A DNA stretch of 64,000 bases from the NCBI GenBank assembly GCA_947493145.1, contig CANLPZ010000001.1:620001-684000 (forward strand), in the 5' to 3' direction. A model generated the notes under the pieces. The model was given only the letters and a program-made list of their open reading frames with translations. It made no database searches and was not told where the DNA came from. Below, in pieces: positions 19,469 to 29,678 of the stretch. Each line of letters opens with the position of its first letter. The first letter of the stretch is position 1. Made by a program: the position numbers and the translations under genes. The stretch is from an uncultured Paracoccaceae bacterium. GTDB taxonomy: Bacteria; Pseudomonadota; Alphaproteobacteria; Rhodobacterales; Rhodobacteraceae.

Positions 19469-20797
19469 TTACCGTTGAAGCGGTCCCCAAGATGGGTCCG
19501 ATGCCGCATTTGGTGTGCGAACTTGTTTTAGATTTCGACCAGAGATGTCGACGGAATAAAGTGCCGGCGCCCCATTTGCCCCTTGGGTTTCACGGGTGAA
19601 CATGATCACACGGCCATTTGGCGACCATGACGGGCCTTCGTCAAGGAAAGACGCGGTTAGCAAACGCTCCTCTGATCCGTCCGTCCGCATAACGCCAATG
19701 TGGAACCGGCCTTTGTTTTGTTTCGTAAAAGCGATCAAATCGCCCCGAGGTGACCACACAGGCGTTCCGTATCGACCTTCGCCGAAGCTGATGCGTTGCG
19801 CCTCCCCCCCATTTGCGGACATGATGTACAACTGTGGGCTGCCTGATCGGTCGCTTTCGAACACAATGCGTTGGCCATCGGGGCTAAAGCTTGGGGCGGT
19901 TTCGATAGACGGCGCCGACGTCAATCGCGTCGGGGCGGCCCCGTTAAACGACATCCGATATAAATCCGTGTTGCCACCATTCGACAGCGAAAACACAACA
20001 GATTGACCGTCTTGACTAAATCGTGGCGCAAACGTCATCTCGCCAGGCATGTCCAATTGACGTATCCCGACACTTGCCACATCCAAAACGTTGATACGTG
20101 GGAAACCAGACGCATAAGACGTGTAAATCACACGATCCCCCGTTGGTGAAAAACGCGGTGCAAGCACAATGGCGGAACTGTCTGTTAGAAACTGCGTGTT
20201 CTGCCCGTCGTAATCCATAATTGCCAACCGCTTTTTACGATCATTTTTAGGACCTGTTTCAGATACAAACACAACGCGGCTGTCGAAATACGGCCCCTCG
20301 CCTGTGATACGGCTATAGACAGCGTCGGCAACCTTATGCGCCATACGACGCCATCCATTGGTCGTGCCCGCAAATTGCAACCCATCCCCCAATTCCGCAT
20401 TCGAAAACACGTCATAAACACGAAATTTCACCGTCATACGGCCATCGCCGCTGACATTCACAGCACCAGTAATCAGCGCCTGCGCATTGATCGCTTTCCA
20501 ATCCGCATATTGGATCGGTGCCGAAAAATTTGAAACTTGGCTGATAAAGGCATCAGACCCGATTTGACGAAACAACCCTGTGCCAACTAAATCGGCCGCA
20601 ACCACATTTGCGATGTTTTGTGACAACTCAGCAGCGGCTGCGTTTTCAGGTTGAAAGTTCGGAACTGCGAACGGCAGCGGTTCAATAACACCATCGGTGA
20701 TTTCAATCCGCAATGGCCCGTTTTGCGCAACGGCCGTGGTCGTCAACGCAACAACGGCCCAAAACGCCGCGATAAAAATGGAAAGTGCTTTCATCAT
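19469..20797 (-). CDS. tolB: periplasmic beta-propeller protein TolB
   Basis: 442 residues with a signal peptide ending at TTTAVAQ (about residue 24), an N-terminal alpha/beta domain and a C-terminal six-bladed propeller with repeated motifs such as [44 protein letters not shown] and [14 protein letters not shown]. TolB links Pal with TolA. Its ATG overlaps the tolA stop as ATGA. Confidence 0.98.
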   Translation of the reverse strand: MMKALSIFIAAFWAVVALTTTAVAQNGPLRIEITDGVIEPLPFAVPNFQPENAAAAELSQNIANVVAADLVGTGLFRQIGSDAFISQVSNFSAPIQYADWKAINAQALITGAVNVSGDGRMTVKFRVYDVFSNAELGDGLQFAGTTNGWRRMAHKVADAVYSRITGEGPYFDSRVVFVSETGPKNDRKKRLAIMDYDGQNTQFLTDSSAIVLAPRFSPTGDRVIYTSYASGFPRINVLDVASVGIRQLDMPGEMTFAPRFSQDGQSVVFSLSNGGNTDLYRMSFNGAAPTRLTSAPSIETAPSFSPDGQRIVFESDRSGSPQLYIMSANGGEAQRISFGEGRYGTPVWSPRGDLIAFTKQNKGRFHIGVMRTDGSEERLLTASFLDEGPSWSPNGRVIMFTRETQGANGAPALYSVDISGRNLKQVRTPNAASDPSWGPLQR

Positions 20798-21909
20798 TTC
20801 AGCCTCATTTTCGCAGGATTGAAGGTCATTTCAATCTCTTGCCACTGGTCATACTTCTCGTTCGGCAAATTATAGCCGTTGGCCCCACATCGGATAATCG
20901 CACGACGGGCCGCTTGATACGCTTTGTTTGCCGCAGATTCCGATCCGCCGCTAAAGGATTTGAGTTGGATCGAATTGGTGACTGGTTTGCCATCTTGTGT
21001 CATCGACATTGCAACAACAACCGTTGTTGCCAGCGCTTCGGACGACAGAGACCCAACATTCCAACATTGCGACACAGCCACGCGCAGCGCGTCGCGTTCG
21101 CCCCCCGTCAACGGTGGTCCGGTGGGTTGTTGCGGCGCGGGTGTGGTATCCGCGTCGCCCAATGCTTCGGCAATTGCGTCATTCACGCTGTTTGCTGTGT
21201 CTTCAGCTGTTTGCGTTTGTGTTGATGGTGCTGGGCGGTTTGGGCGCGATGTGGGACGCGTTGATGTCACCGGCGCGGCGGAGACTTGCGCATCCTCCGT
21301 TCGTTCATCTTTTTCCGCTTCAGTTACGATCTCCGTCGCGGCCGCTTCCGGTGCCGCCGCATCTTGTTCCTCTACAGGGACCTCCGCCGCGTCATTTGAA
21401 TTGGTCTGCTCCTGCGCAACGTCGGCGACATCTGCGTCTGGTTCAGGTTGCGCAACAGGTGTTGGCGCAACACGCGGTGCAGGACGCGGTTTGGGCCGAA
21501 CAGTTGCCCCAGTGACCAAGGTCGCTGATTGGCCCAATGCCGGTGCAGGTGGTTCGGCTGGTGGCGTGTCTTCAACCTCCGCCGTTGGTGGCGTTGTAAT
21601 CTGACTAACATCCGGTGGGGTGTCTTCCGCTGGCGGCGCAAGTTCCGGCGCCGCTGGTTCGGTTGGTGTTACGGGCGCAGGTGCGGGTTCTGGCGGCGTG
21701 TCTTCAACCGGTGTGACGGGTTGCGCTGTCTCAATCACCGGATCACTGGGTTGCCCACCTGCCGTTAACACTGCGAAATCTTCCGCGGAAATCACGGCGA
21801 CTTCGGTCACCTCAAATGGCAACGGGTCAGCCGAAAACCCTGGCCCGAAAAACAGCCAGCCGATCAGCCCCGCATGTCCGATCCCGGATATATATGCGCC
21901 CGGTTTCAC
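20794..21909 (-). CDS. tolA: TolA-like energy-transducing protein
   Basis: Single membrane anchor near the N-terminus (about residues 6-24), a long low-complexity linker (about 55-270) rich in Pro, Ala, Glu and Thr, and a C-terminal TolA/TonB-like domain (about 275-371) with [13 protein letters not shown]. TolA spans the periplasm to pull on Pal and TolB. The start is GTG at 21909 without a strong ribosome site, 6 bases after tolR, so coupling is likely. The linker differs from the Lys/Ala-rich helix of enteric TolA. Confidence 0.9.
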   Translation of the reverse strand: MKPGAYISGIGHAGLIGWLFFGPGFSADPLPFEVTEVAVISAEDFAVLTAGGQPSDPVIETAQPVTPVEDTPPEPAPAPVTPTEPAAPELAPPAEDTPPDVSQITTPPTAEVEDTPPAEPPAPALGQSATLVTGATVRPKPRPAPRVAPTPVAQPEPDADVADVAQEQTNSNDAAEVPVEEQDAAAPEAAATEIVTEAEKDERTEDAQVSAAPVTSTRPTSRPNRPAPSTQTQTAEDTANSVNDAIAEALGDADTTPAPQQPTGPPLTGGERDALRVAVSQCWNVGSLSSEALATTVVVAMSMTQDGKPVTNSIQLKSFSGGSESAANKAYQAARRAIIRCGANGYNLPNEKYDQWQEIEMTFNPAKMRLK

Positions 21910-21915
21910 GCCCGA

Positions 21916-22392
21916 TTACCCGTCTTGGCCGTCCAAAGTTGGCCCGCCCGTGTCGGTCACGAGCCCGATATTGGAAAACCCGCCAGCATTCAGTGCGCCC
22001 ATGATCTGGACCACGCGCTCATATGGGATCGATCCATCTGCGCGTAAAAACACCTTGTCATCACTGCGTTCTGCCGCAATCGCGCGCAATTTCGGGATTA
22101 GCTCGCTTTCACCTGTTTCCGTTGTCTGGATCAAGATTAACCCATCAGCTGTTAATGTAATCGCCAATGGTTCCTCTTCCGGCGCGTCCAAGGCATTTGC
22201 CGCCGTATCCGGTAATTCCACTGGAACGCCCACCACGGACAAAGGGGCCGCGACCATAAAAATGATCAACAATACCAACATTACGTCCACAAATGGTGTG
22301 ACGTTGATTTCACCCATCGGTTTCGATTTAATCGTGCGACGACGTCCACGTCGTCCACCACCACCGCCGCTTTGTACGACACCCGCGCCCAT
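21916..22392 (-). CDS. tolR: TolR/ExbD family protein
   Basis: 158 residues with one N-terminal membrane helix (about 31-52) bearing the conserved aspartate in INVTPFVDVMLVLLIIFMVA, then a periplasmic domain ending LNAGGFSNIGLVTDT. It forms the proton channel with TolQ. A glycine-rich stretch followed by an arginine-rich stretch (SGGGGGRRGRRR, residues 8-19) precedes the helix. It starts 3 bases after tolQ. Confidence 0.96.
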   Translation of the reverse strand: MGAGVVQSGGGGGRRGRRRTIKSKPMGEINVTPFVDVMLVLLIIFMVAAPLSVVGVPVELPDTAANALDAPEEEPLAITLTADGLILIQTTETGESELIPKLRAIAAERSDDKVFLRADGSIPYERVVQIMGALNAGGFSNIGLVTDTGGPTLDGQDG

Positions 22393-22395
22393 GGT

Positions 22396-23067
22396 TCAGC
22401 TATCCAACTGGCGTGACAGAATGGTTGCAAATTCGTCTGCAAACCCTTCGTAACCTGCAATAATGCGATCACTGTCCGCCGACAATTTGTTGTAAAAAAT
22501 AACCGCAGGGATCGCCGCCAACAGCCCCAATCCCGTGGCCAACAAAGCCTCCGCAATACCCGGGGCCACAACGGCAAGGTTGGTGTTTTGCTGTTCCGCA
22601 ATTTCGATAAAGGCATTCATGATACCCCAAACGGTTCCGAACAGCCCGATGAAAGGCGCGGTTGATCCCACCGTGGCAAGGATCGACAATCCGCGTTGCA
22701 TGTCTTCGCTTTCTTTCACGATCGCCACATCCATAGACCGGTCGATCCGCGCGGTTGCGCCCGCAATCAATCCGCCGTCTTGGCGATGGCTACGTCGCCA
22801 TTCTGTCATACCTGCTGCGAAAATTTTCTCTGATGATCCGCTCGGCTGTGGTCCGATTTTATCAAACAACCCGTCCAAAGGTTCACCGGACCAAAAGGCT
22901 TGATCAAACACCGCGGCCTCGCTGCGGGCCTTGCGATAGGCGATCAGCTTGTTGACGATAATTGCCCATGACCAACCTGATGCAACAATCAGCATAATCA
23001 TGACAAGTTTAACGGTAAGAGTTGCGCGGGCGAATAGCCCCCACATTGAGAAATCGACTGCTTCCAT
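22396..23067 (-). CDS. tolQ: TolQ/ExbB family proton channel protein
   Basis: 223 residues with three membrane segments (about 17-38, 130-155 and 165-190). The block LSILATVGSTAPFIGLFGTV and the later GIAEALLATGLGLLAAIPAV are typical of TolQ. It is the first of the tolQRAB-pal-cpoB series. A 109-base gap with a T-rich stretch separates it from ybgC, which could hold its own promoter. Confidence 0.97.
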   Translation of the reverse strand: MEAVDFSMWGLFARATLTVKLVMIMLIVASGWSWAIIVNKLIAYRKARSEAAVFDQAFWSGEPLDGLFDKIGPQPSGSSEKIFAAGMTEWRRSHRQDGGLIAGATARIDRSMDVAIVKESEDMQRGLSILATVGSTAPFIGLFGTVWGIMNAFIEIAEQQNTNLAVVAPGIAEALLATGLGLLAAIPAVIFYNKLSADSDRIIAGYEGFADEFATILSRQLDS

Positions 23068-23176
23068 GTGCCTGCTCTTTTTTTAAACGGCCTTTAGGCT
23101 CTGATTGCCGACGAACATACGGCAAAAGCAAGACAATTGCCAACACAACGGTGTGACAGGCGGATTTTTATGGAAA

Positions 23177-23563
23177 TTAATGCAGATTTCGGCGGATAAT
23201 TGCTGGCAATCGTGTCGGCTGACCCGCTTCGTTAATCGCCACCACTGTAACAAGCGCGGTAAAAAGCAAATCGCGCCCGCGTTTTACTTCTTGTAAAAAT
23301 ACCATCCGCGCGGCGGTTTGAGTTTGAATTGTTGTTTCAACGACCAACTCATCATCGTATTTCGCAGGACTGAGGTAATCCGCTTCGACTTTGCGAACCG
23401 CGAACACAACGCCTTCGTCTTTCATCACCTTTTGGTCGATGCCCATATCGCGGACCAGTTCACTGCGACCACGTTCGATAAACTTCAGGTAATTGGCGTA
23501 ATACACAATACCACCAAAATCGGTGTCTTCGTAATACACCCGAACAGGCAGTTTATGGATCAT
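23177..23563 (-). CDS. ybgC: YbgC acyl-CoA thioesterase of the Tol-Pal locus
   Basis: Hotdog-fold thioesterase of 128 residues; the YbgC signature with the catalytic aspartate reads YYEDTDFGGIVYYANYLKFI. It hydrolyses acyl-CoAs or acyl carrier protein thioesters in phospholipid metabolism. Its ATG overlaps the preceding gene's stop as ATGA, so the two are coupled. Confidence 0.95.
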   Translation of the reverse strand: MIHKLPVRVYYEDTDFGGIVYYANYLKFIERGRSELVRDMGIDQKVMKDEGVVFAVRKVEADYLSPAKYDDELVVETTIQTQTAARMVFLQEVKRGRDLLFTALVTVVAINEAGQPTRLPAIIRRNLH

Positions 23564-24201
23564 GATGTGGCCTCCGCCTTTGCAATCCGCGCATATAACC
23601 GCAACGCATGGCTGGGATCACGATCCGAAACTGGCATCAACGGTTGATAGGCCGCCGCTATCACCGACGCAATTTCCGGTTTCAAAATTACGCCCCCGTC
23701 GTCTGGCAAAACTGCCAATGGCGATTCCGTATCAAACGCCGTGTCTGACCACAGCACGATTGCGTTCACGGCTTGGTTCAACGCCAAGGTTTCCGCGGGC
23801 ATGTCAGCGTTTGCCGCGGTCATCCGAACAAAGGAAAAACATGCCATGATCGCCCCATCATCATCAAACCGGAACGCCCGATATTGGCTCGCATCCGCTT
23901 TTTGCAAACGATTCACTACGGATTTCAGATCTGGCACCAGTTCGTCCAGCTTTGGAACATCCAGCAATTCATCCCAATTGCTAAAGAAAAACATCATGAA
24001 ATTGGTACCGATCTCTGGATCGGTTTCCGCCATTTCATGACCCGCCAGCGCAACGACAGCCTCGACCCCCCCCTTGATGACCGGTAAGACTTGTTCTTGC
24101 ACCCCAAAAACAACAGGAACAATCGGCCGCCCCCATCGGGCAAATGTATATTCACCGGTGCCGCGCGTGAACAAAGCTTCAACGTGCTTAGGATCCATCA
24201 T
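23560..24201 (-). CDS. conserved protein of unknown function upstream of ybgC
   Basis: A 213-residue soluble protein with no signal peptide and no motif I recognise. It has an alternation of alpha and beta segments (FARWGRPIVPVVFGV; VEAVVALAGHEMAETDPEIG; FMMFFFSNWDELLDVPKL). The position between ruvB and ybgC with ATGA coupling to ybgC points to a housekeeping role in Rhodobacterales. The start has two ATGs in a row behind AAGAAGAAA. Confidence 0.7.
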   Translation of the reverse strand: MMDPKHVEALFTRGTGEYTFARWGRPIVPVVFGVQEQVLPVIKGGVEAVVALAGHEMAETDPEIGTNFMMFFFSNWDELLDVPKLDELVPDLKSVVNRLQKADASQYRAFRFDDDGAIMACFSFVRMTAANADMPAETLALNQAVNAIVLWSDTAFDTESPLAVLPDDGGVILKPEIASVIAAAYQPLMPVSDRDPSHALRLYARIAKAEATS

Positions 24202-24240
24202 GGTTTCTTCTTTGCCTAAATACTCAAAAATTCCAACTGT

Positions 24241-25260
24241 TCAGTCGAACATGTCCCGTTGCCCCTTTGGCGCGGCCATTCCCAGATGATCCCACGCCCG
24301 TTGTGCCAACATTCGCCCACGCGGTGTGCGCTGAATTAACCCCTGTTGCAAGAGGTAAGGCTCAATAACTTCCTCCAACGCATCACGGCTTTCTGACAAC
24401 GCGGCGGACATCGTTTCAATTCCAACTGGTCCGCCTTGATAATGTTCAGCAATCAACGTCAAATACCGCCGGTCGGCCCCATCCAGCCCAAGGTTATCAA
24501 CACCCAAACGCGTCAACGCACCATCGGCCAGTGCCTTTGTGATCCGCCCGTTGCCCTCGACCAAGGCGAAATCGACAACACGTCGCAGCAAACGCCCAGC
24601 AATACGTGGCGTGCCACGTGCTCGTTTTGCGATTTCGCGCGCGCCCTCTGCGTCCGTCGGAACACCAAGCAGCCGCGCCCCGCGGGTGACAATTTCGTTC
24701 AGTTCTTCAACCGTATAAAACTGTAACCGTGTTGGGATCCCGAACCGATCCCGCAATGGTGTTGTCAGCAATCCCAATCGCGTCGTCGCCCCAACAAGCG
24801 TAAAGGGTTGCAATTCGATCCGAACGGTCCGCGCTGCAGGTCCCTCACCGATTACAAGATCAAGTTCGAAATCCTCCATCGCGGGGTAAAGCACTTCTTC
24901 GACAACAGGATTAAGTCGATGAATTTCGTCAATAAACAAAACATCTCGTGCTTCAAGGTTGGTCAGGATCGCCGCCAAATCCCCCGCTTTGGCCAACACG
25001 GGGCCAGATGTCATACGGAAATTCACGCCCAGCTCACGTGCCATGATCTGCGCCAAAGTCGTCTTTCCCAAACCAGGTGGCCCATGAAACAACGTGTGGT
25101 CCATCGCCTCTTCGCGTTGCTTCGCGGATTGAATGAACACTTTTAAATTTGCACGCGCTTCATGTTGGCCGATGAATTCATCCAACCCTTGGGGACGCAA
25201 GGCACGGTCATGGTCTTCGGGGCGCGCTTCGGGGCGCAAGTCGGGATCAGGTTGGTCCAT
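24241..25260 (-). CDS. ruvB: Holliday junction branch-migration helicase RuvB
   Basis: AAA+ motor of branch migration, 339 residues. Walker A is GPPGLGKT in [15 protein letters not shown], Walker B is [10 protein letters not shown], sensor 1 lies in [11 protein letters not shown], and the C-terminal winged helix ends with QRTPRGRML. It follows ruvA by 3 bases in the ruvCAB operon. Confidence 0.98.
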   Translation of the reverse strand: MDQPDPDLRPEARPEDHDRALRPQGLDEFIGQHEARANLKVFIQSAKQREEAMDHTLFHGPPGLGKTTLAQIMARELGVNFRMTSGPVLAKAGDLAAILTNLEARDVLFIDEIHRLNPVVEEVLYPAMEDFELDLVIGEGPAARTVRIELQPFTLVGATTRLGLLTTPLRDRFGIPTRLQFYTVEELNEIVTRGARLLGVPTDAEGAREIAKRARGTPRIAGRLLRRVVDFALVEGNGRITKALADGALTRLGVDNLGLDGADRRYLTLIAEHYQGGPVGIETMSAALSESRDALEEVIEPYLLQQGLIQRTPRGRMLAQRAWDHLGMAAPKGQRDMFD

Positions 25261-25263
25261 CTT

Positions 25264-25941
25264 TTACCCTTTTGGCGCCAAGAGTTTCAGCGCATCGCGG
25301 ATCAATTCAGAGGTCGATGCCTTAGGCGCATCACCTGCCGCCGTTGCGACCGCACTTGCCGCTTCGGATGGGGAATATCCAAGGTTCGACAACGCAGACA
25401 AGGCTTCTGACTGCGCCGCGGCTGATCCACCAGTGGCGTTCGATTTCTGCGTTGGTACCGTCGCTGGTTCGATCACCTCGTCAACCTCTGCAGGTGCTTC
25501 GCCCAATGCATCAGCGACGGTTCCGCCCATCGCCATGACACTTGGCGCTTTGTCCTTCAGTTCATTCACCACCCGCTGTGCGGTTTTTGGACCAACGCCT
25601 TTGGCCTTTGCCACCGCTGACCAATCGCCGATTGCGATGGCGCGGCTCACGCCTTCGGGACCCAAAGCCCCCAAAATCGCCATCGACGCCTTTGCCCCGA
25701 TCCCTTGGACCGAAATCAACAACCTATGCCATTCCTTTTCCACAAGCGTCGTAAACCCGAACAGTTGCAGATTGTCTTCGCGCACCAAAAGCTCTGTAAA
25801 TAACGCGACCATTTCACCGTTGCTTGGCAAAGCGGCCATAACCCGATCGGAAACATAAACAATGTACCCCACGCCACGCACGTCGATCAGCACATGATCC
25901 GCGGCACGGTAATCGATCCGTCCTGAAATTTTTCCAATCAT
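25264..25941 (-). CDS. ruvA: Holliday junction-binding protein RuvA
   Basis: 225 residues. OB domain [20 protein letters not shown], helix-hairpin-helix repeats ([33 protein letters not shown]), an Ala/Pro/Glu-rich linker and domain III that contacts RuvB ([19 protein letters not shown]). The ATG overlaps the ruvC stop as ATGA; a longer in-frame start inside ruvC is unlikely. Confidence 0.98.
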   Translation of the reverse strand: MIGKISGRIDYRAADHVLIDVRGVGYIVYVSDRVMAALPSNGEMVALFTELLVREDNLQLFGFTTLVEKEWHRLLISVQGIGAKASMAILGALGPEGVSRAIAIGDWSAVAKAKGVGPKTAQRVVNELKDKAPSVMAMGGTVADALGEAPAEVDEVIEPATVPTQKSNATGGSAAAQSEALSALSNLGYSPSEAASAVATAAGDAPKASTSELIRDALKLLAPKG

Positions 25942-26444
25942 GCGATGGCCTTTTTCACGGCGTTGGCAAGATGACCGGCGGATTGCGCGTGATGCGCATG
26001 GCAAATTGCAATCGCCAAGGCATCTGCCGCATCCGCTCCTGCAATTTTCACGCCCGGCAATTGCAGTTTGACCATGTGTTCAACTTGACGTTTGTCCGCA
26101 TGCCCAACACCGACCACGGCCTTTTTCACCGCATTAGGATAATATTCCCCGACATCAAGCCCCGCTTGCGCTGGAACCAAAACCGCGATTCCGCGCGCCT
26201 GCCCCAATTTCAATGTGCCAGCACCATCTTTATTCACGAATGTCTGTTCAACTGCGGCAGTTGTCGGTTGATATTGAACAATTACGTCCGTCAATTGCTG
26301 GTGTAACGACATCAAACGTTTACCCATGTCCGTGCCAGACGAATGACAAACTCCATTCGCAACGTGAGACAGACGCGAGCCATTTACGTCAATGATACCC
26401 CATCCAAGGTTTCGCAAACCAGGATCGACCCCTAATACACGCAT
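25938..26444 (-). CDS. ruvC: Holliday junction resolvase RuvC
   Basis: 168 residues with the RNase H-like catalytic residues visible: Asp in [14 protein letters not shown], Glu in [10 protein letters not shown], and the late acidic pair in [20 protein letters not shown] 26444 directly precedes the first catalytic strand, as in the family; the longer frame would add 13 residues. It is the first gene of ruvCAB. Confidence 0.98.
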   Translation of the reverse strand: MRVLGVDPGLRNLGWGIIDVNGSRLSHVANGVCHSSGTDMGKRLMSLHQQLTDVIVQYQPTTAAVEQTFVNKDGAGTLKLGQARGIAVLVPAQAGLDVGEYYPNAVKKAVVGVGHADKRQVEHMVKLQLPGVKIAGADAADALAIAICHAHHAQSAGHLANAVKKAIA

Positions 26445-26754
26445 GCTCGCCTCTTTTGTTGTTACTTTTGCCCCAAGTAGCACGAAACGAGAACAAATAC
26501 CAAGCGCGAAAAGTTCTGAGTGGGAGCCCTGTTTATTTGTACGGCGAAACGCCGATCTTCGTTAAGGCATCATGTACAAACATCGACGCATGTATTTTTA
26601 TTGTTTATTTACAGTACATTAAGTGAAATTAAAGCTATGCATTTTCCGCATATCGCCTATGTTAAATTTATTCTTTTCCTGCCGAAATTTTGGGCGTAGA
26701 TCGATTTTGTAAGTACAAAAAACCGCCAATTTGCAAACAAAAGGAACCGTGAAA
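26445..26754. promoter_or_regulatory. 310-base divergent promoter region with repeated palindromes
   Basis: No gene is seen. The region separates ruvC (-) from the DUF1127 gene (+) and is A+T-rich. TTTGTAC at 26536-26542 and GTACAAA at 26574-26580 form inverted copies, and 26705-26720 is a perfect palindrome with 7-base arms (TTTTGTA, AG, TACAAAA) 35 bases before the DUF1127 start. A small hairpin is at 26542-26554. Confidence 0.5.
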
Positions 26755-26940
26755 ATGGCTACAGTCGTAACTTCTCTCCCTCAGGCCACTGGCAATATCG
26801 CGGGTTTCCGCATCTTGTCTTTCATTTCAAACGTTAAGACATGGAACGAACGCCGAATGACGCGCAAGGCTCTGTCCACACTGACAGACCGTGAATTGGA
26901 CGATATCGGCCTGAACCGCGGCGACATCGCTTCGCTGTAA
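26755..26940 (+). CDS. small DUF1127 (YjiS-like) protein
   Basis: 61 residues from ATG 26755 behind AAGGA. The C-terminal DUF1127 motif is LSTLTDRELDDIGLNRGDI, preceded by a basic helix with WNERRMTRKAL. Small DUF1127 proteins in Rhodobacter and Rhizobium are RNA-associated or stress and phosphate-linked regulators (for example CcaF1 in R. sphaeroides). Here the gene stands alone, with a strong terminator directly after it and palindromic sites before it, which suggests tight transcriptional control. Confidence 0.88.
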   Translation: MATVVTSLPQATGNIAGFRILSFISNVKTWNERRMTRKALSTLTDRELDDIGLNRGDIASL

Positions 26941-26960
26941 ATCAAACAGATCACGTATGA

Positions 26961-26993
26961 AAAGGCGCTGCATATAATGTGCAGCGCCTTTTT
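26961..26993 (+). terminator. strong rho-independent terminator after the DUF1127 gene
   Basis: Perfect 12-base stem (26961-26972 with 26980-26991), 7-base loop, and five T at 26989-26993. Confidence 0.92.
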
Positions 26994-27052
26994 CATTTTC
27001 AGACACGCGAAAAGGGCCGCCAAAGCAGCCCTGTGAACGCGATTATCGCTGA

Positions 27053-27400
27053 CTAAAAGCGAATTTTGTTCAGCTCTTGAGCGATCCAAACAGTCACTCT
27101 GTCCAGTTGCATCACATAGGCACCCGCACGTTCTGGCATCGTCCCCTGAGCCAGCAAATCGTGACGTTCAGCGTAAGCAATTTCGCCAAGTGACGTCAAA
27201 AGAAACACTTTGAACCCAATCAACGCCGCAACGATCAAAAACATCCCCTTGATCGGTAAACGAAGTCCACGGCGACGTGGCCGCGCGATGATTAGTCCAT
27301 CGTGGTTTACAGAATGAATGGCGCCAGCATCAATAATGCGACGGTGTTTACGGCCCAAACGGGTTAGGCGTTTGTTAAATGTAGGATTGGCATAAGCCAT
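27053..27400 (-). CDS. conserved small membrane protein
   Basis: 115 residues: a basic N-terminal half (NKRLTRLGRKHRRIID), a membrane helix at about residues 52-70 (MFLIVAALIGFKVFLL) and a periplasmic C-terminal helix (RAGAYVMQLDRVTVWIAQEL). I start at ATG 27400 behind AAGGA. It resembles uncharacterised proteins of Rhodobacterales; no function is known to me. It lies downstream of prmA and may be co-transcribed with it. Confidence 0.7.
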   Translation of the reverse strand: MAYANPTFNKRLTRLGRKHRRIIDAGAIHSVNHDGLIIARPRRRGLRLPIKGMFLIVAALIGFKVFLLTSLGEIAYAERHDLLAQGTMPERAGAYVMQLDRVTVWIAQELNKIRF

Positions 27401-27504
27401 AGCAGCATCCTTAGAACAGGCCCCCACCTGATTGGACTAAACTAGGCCTGAATTGTGGCAACAATGTGGCGTTACGCTACGTCACAGCAAGTTTTAATCC
27501 AAAA

Positions 27505-28377
27505 TTAACCATTTTTTTCCAAGCAAAGCGTCGTCCATTCAACAATCTCCTCACGACTGACAAGATTAAATCCATTCTGGATATAAACGTCGACAACCTC
27601 GTCCGCTTGTTCATTCAATATCCCCGAAAGAATCGCGATCCCTTTGGGTTGCAAATTTTGCGCGACCGACGGCGAAAGGTCGATCAACGGGCCTTTCAGA
27701 ATATTTGCAAATACAAGGTCAAATGGCCCTGCTTTTTCCAAATCGGGATGATCAAAACCAGCGGCTTCTAAACAGATCATTTGGTCGGCGACATCGTTTG
27801 CCGCTGCATTTGCTTTGGCCACATCAACGGCGACGGGATCAATATCACTTACCCAAACCGCTCTGTCCCAGATCTTTGCAGCCGCCATACCTAAAACCGC
27901 GGTGCCACAGCCAATATCGGCCACTTTTTCAAATTCCCGCCCGTTTTTGACCAACCCGTCAAATGCTTTCAAACATCCAAGGGTTGTTCCGTGGTGCCCT
28001 GTGCCGAAAGCCATCGCGGCCTCAATCAGCAAGCCAATCTTGTTAGGCGGAAGCTCCCCTGCGTCATGGCTGCCGTAGACAAAAAATTGGCCGGCTTCGA
28101 CCGGCGCCAATTCGCGTTTCACATGGGCAACCCAATCGGTTTCAGGCAATTCTGACACCACAAAATCATTCGCTGAAAACGCGGCCGCGACCAAGGCAAG
28201 CCCCGCCGCATCCGGTGCATCCACAAAATAGGCCCCGACTTCCCAAAGCCCTGATCCATCTTCAACCTCAAAAACACCAACGCCGTAAGGTTCAGGTGTC
28301 AACCGTTCCAGCGCTTCCCCCATCGCTTCGGCGGGGGCTTTTCCAGTTACGGTTGTTAGGGCAGTGAAAGTCGGCAT
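27505..28377 (-). CDS. prmA: ribosomal protein L11 methyltransferase PrmA
   Basis: SAM-dependent methyltransferase of 290 residues. The SAM-binding motif I is VADIGCGTAVLGMAAAK, with DIDPVAVDVAKANAA after it, and the PrmA motif FDLVFANILKGPL (N-I-L in place of the NPPY of other N-methyltransferases). ATG 28377 follows CGGAGA; the 18 residues of the longer frame overlap the upstream gene's end. Confidence 0.93.
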   Translation of the reverse strand: MPTFTALTTVTGKAPAEAMGEALERLTPEPYGVGVFEVEDGSGLWEVGAYFVDAPDAAGLALVAAAFSANDFVVSELPETDWVAHVKRELAPVEAGQFFVYGSHDAGELPPNKIGLLIEAAMAFGTGHHGTTLGCLKAFDGLVKNGREFEKVADIGCGTAVLGMAAAKIWDRAVWVSDIDPVAVDVAKANAAANDVADQMICLEAAGFDHPDLEKAGPFDLVFANILKGPLIDLSPSVAQNLQPKGIAILSGILNEQADEVVDVYIQNGFNLVSREEIVEWTTLCLEKNG

Positions 28378-28420
28378 TTCGGTCTCCGTACATCGATGCG
28401 TCCGGCTAAGCGCTTTGACC

Positions 28421-28963
28421 TCAATGGTCAAGCATTGCGATTATATCCGATACGATTTCGGCAACGGACCGTTCACCATCGAGAACAAAAACCGGCTGAG
28501 CCAAAGCATTTTCCCAAACTTGATGTCGCGTCAACGTACGCCCACTTCGCATGCCATCATTGTATCCTTCTGCCCATTCAATCAATTCACGGGTTTCGTC
28601 AATCGCCAAAACAGACTTTTCATCGACACCGTGACGAACCGCCTCGCGTTCGATCAATCGTTGCCGCAAAACGCCCGTGCTGACTTGCAATCTAAATACA
28701 TGCGTCAAGCGCGGAACAATCGGTCCATCCCAACTGGCAATTGAACCCGACAACACCCAATCAGGGCGAGGAAGAAACAATTCGCGCATAAGCTGATGCC
28801 GCAAAGGGACGGCCCGTTTGTGGCGAAAGGGTGGGTCAGTCGGCACCCAATAAAAATCATCACCGTCGAAATGCTGTGACTTCAGCCGCCCTGCCAAGGC
28901 ACGGCCCACCGTTGAACATCCCCCGCCCGATGGGCCGTGGACCAAGATGCGCAAACCGTTCAT
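28421..28963 (-). CDS. adenylate kinase-like P-loop protein
   Basis: 180 residues. P-loop GPSGGGCST at 9-17, then DGDDFYWVPTDPPFRHKR, and a later REAVRHG lid-like region. It has the build of the topology-modulating (FlaR-like) small kinases, whose substrates are unknown. The usual GKS/T lysine is replaced by cysteine at the P-loop position preceding Ser (GGGCST), so ATP binding needs testing. Adjacent to msrA with a 6-base gap. Confidence 0.75.
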   Translation of the reverse strand: MNGLRILVHGPSGGGCSTVGRALAGRLKSQHFDGDDFYWVPTDPPFRHKRAVPLRHQLMRELFLPRPDWVLSGSIASWDGPIVPRLTHVFRLQVSTGVLRQRLIEREAVRHGVDEKSVLAIDETRELIEWAEGYNDGMRSGRTLTRHQVWENALAQPVFVLDGERSVAEIVSDIIAMLDH

Positions 28964-28969
28964 TTGAAA

Positions 28970-29620
28970 TTAAGCGCCTAAACCAATCGGACAGGTCACA
29001 CCCGTTCCACCAATTCCGCAATACCCTGCTGGATTTTTCGCCAAATATTGTTGGTGGTAATCTTCTGCAAAGAAAAATTCAGGCGCGGGGATAATTTCGG
29101 TCGTTACCGCACCATAGCCAGCCGCGCTCAACCGCTCTGCGAACGCGACCTTCGATGCTTTTGCGATGGAAAGCTGTGCGTCCGAAAACGCATAAATCCC
29201 ACTTCGATACTGGGTGCCGATATCATTGCCTTGGCGCATGCCCTGCGTCGGATCGTGGTTTTCCCAAAATATCGCGATCAGCTTGTCAAAGCTGATCACA
29301 TTTGGATCAAACACCACACGAACCACTTCATTGTGACCCGTTTTGCCAGTGCATGTTTCTTCGTACGTTGGGTTCGATGTGTGCCCACCGGCGTAACCAA
29401 CCATCGTCAAATACACGCCCTCAATCTGCCAGAAAATACGTTCGACGCCCCAAAAACACCCCATCCCGAACATCGCAACATCCATGCCGTCAGGAATATC
29501 CAAATTCAACGGACGTCCATTGACAAAATGCGTCTCAGCGGTCGGAATAGGCGTTTCGCGTCCGGCCAATGCGGCCTTTGCGTCTACCATTTCAGTTTTG
29601 TCAGATTTAAACGAAAACAT
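28970..29620 (-). CDS. msrA: peptide methionine sulfoxide reductase MsrA
   Basis: 216 residues. The catalytic cysteine lies in [14 protein letters not shown] near residue 53. Further family motifs are [24 protein letters not shown] and [21 protein letters not shown]. It reduces methionine-S-sulfoxide with thioredoxin. It starts behind GGAGGACT. The C-terminal recycling cysteine is present in [14 protein letters not shown]. Confidence 0.97.
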   Translation of the reverse strand: MFSFKSDKTEMVDAKAALAGRETPIPTAETHFVNGRPLNLDIPDGMDVAMFGMGCFWGVERIFWQIEGVYLTMVGYAGGHTSNPTYEETCTGKTGHNEVVRVVFDPNVISFDKLIAIFWENHDPTQGMRQGNDIGTQYRSGIYAFSDAQLSIAKASKVAFAERLSAAGYGAVTTEIIPAPEFFFAEDYHQQYLAKNPAGYCGIGGTGVTCPIGLGA

Positions 29621-29678
29621 AAGTCCTCCGCAGCGGTTTCAGGGCGTGGTTGAAATATAGGTACGGCGGAACGAAAGT

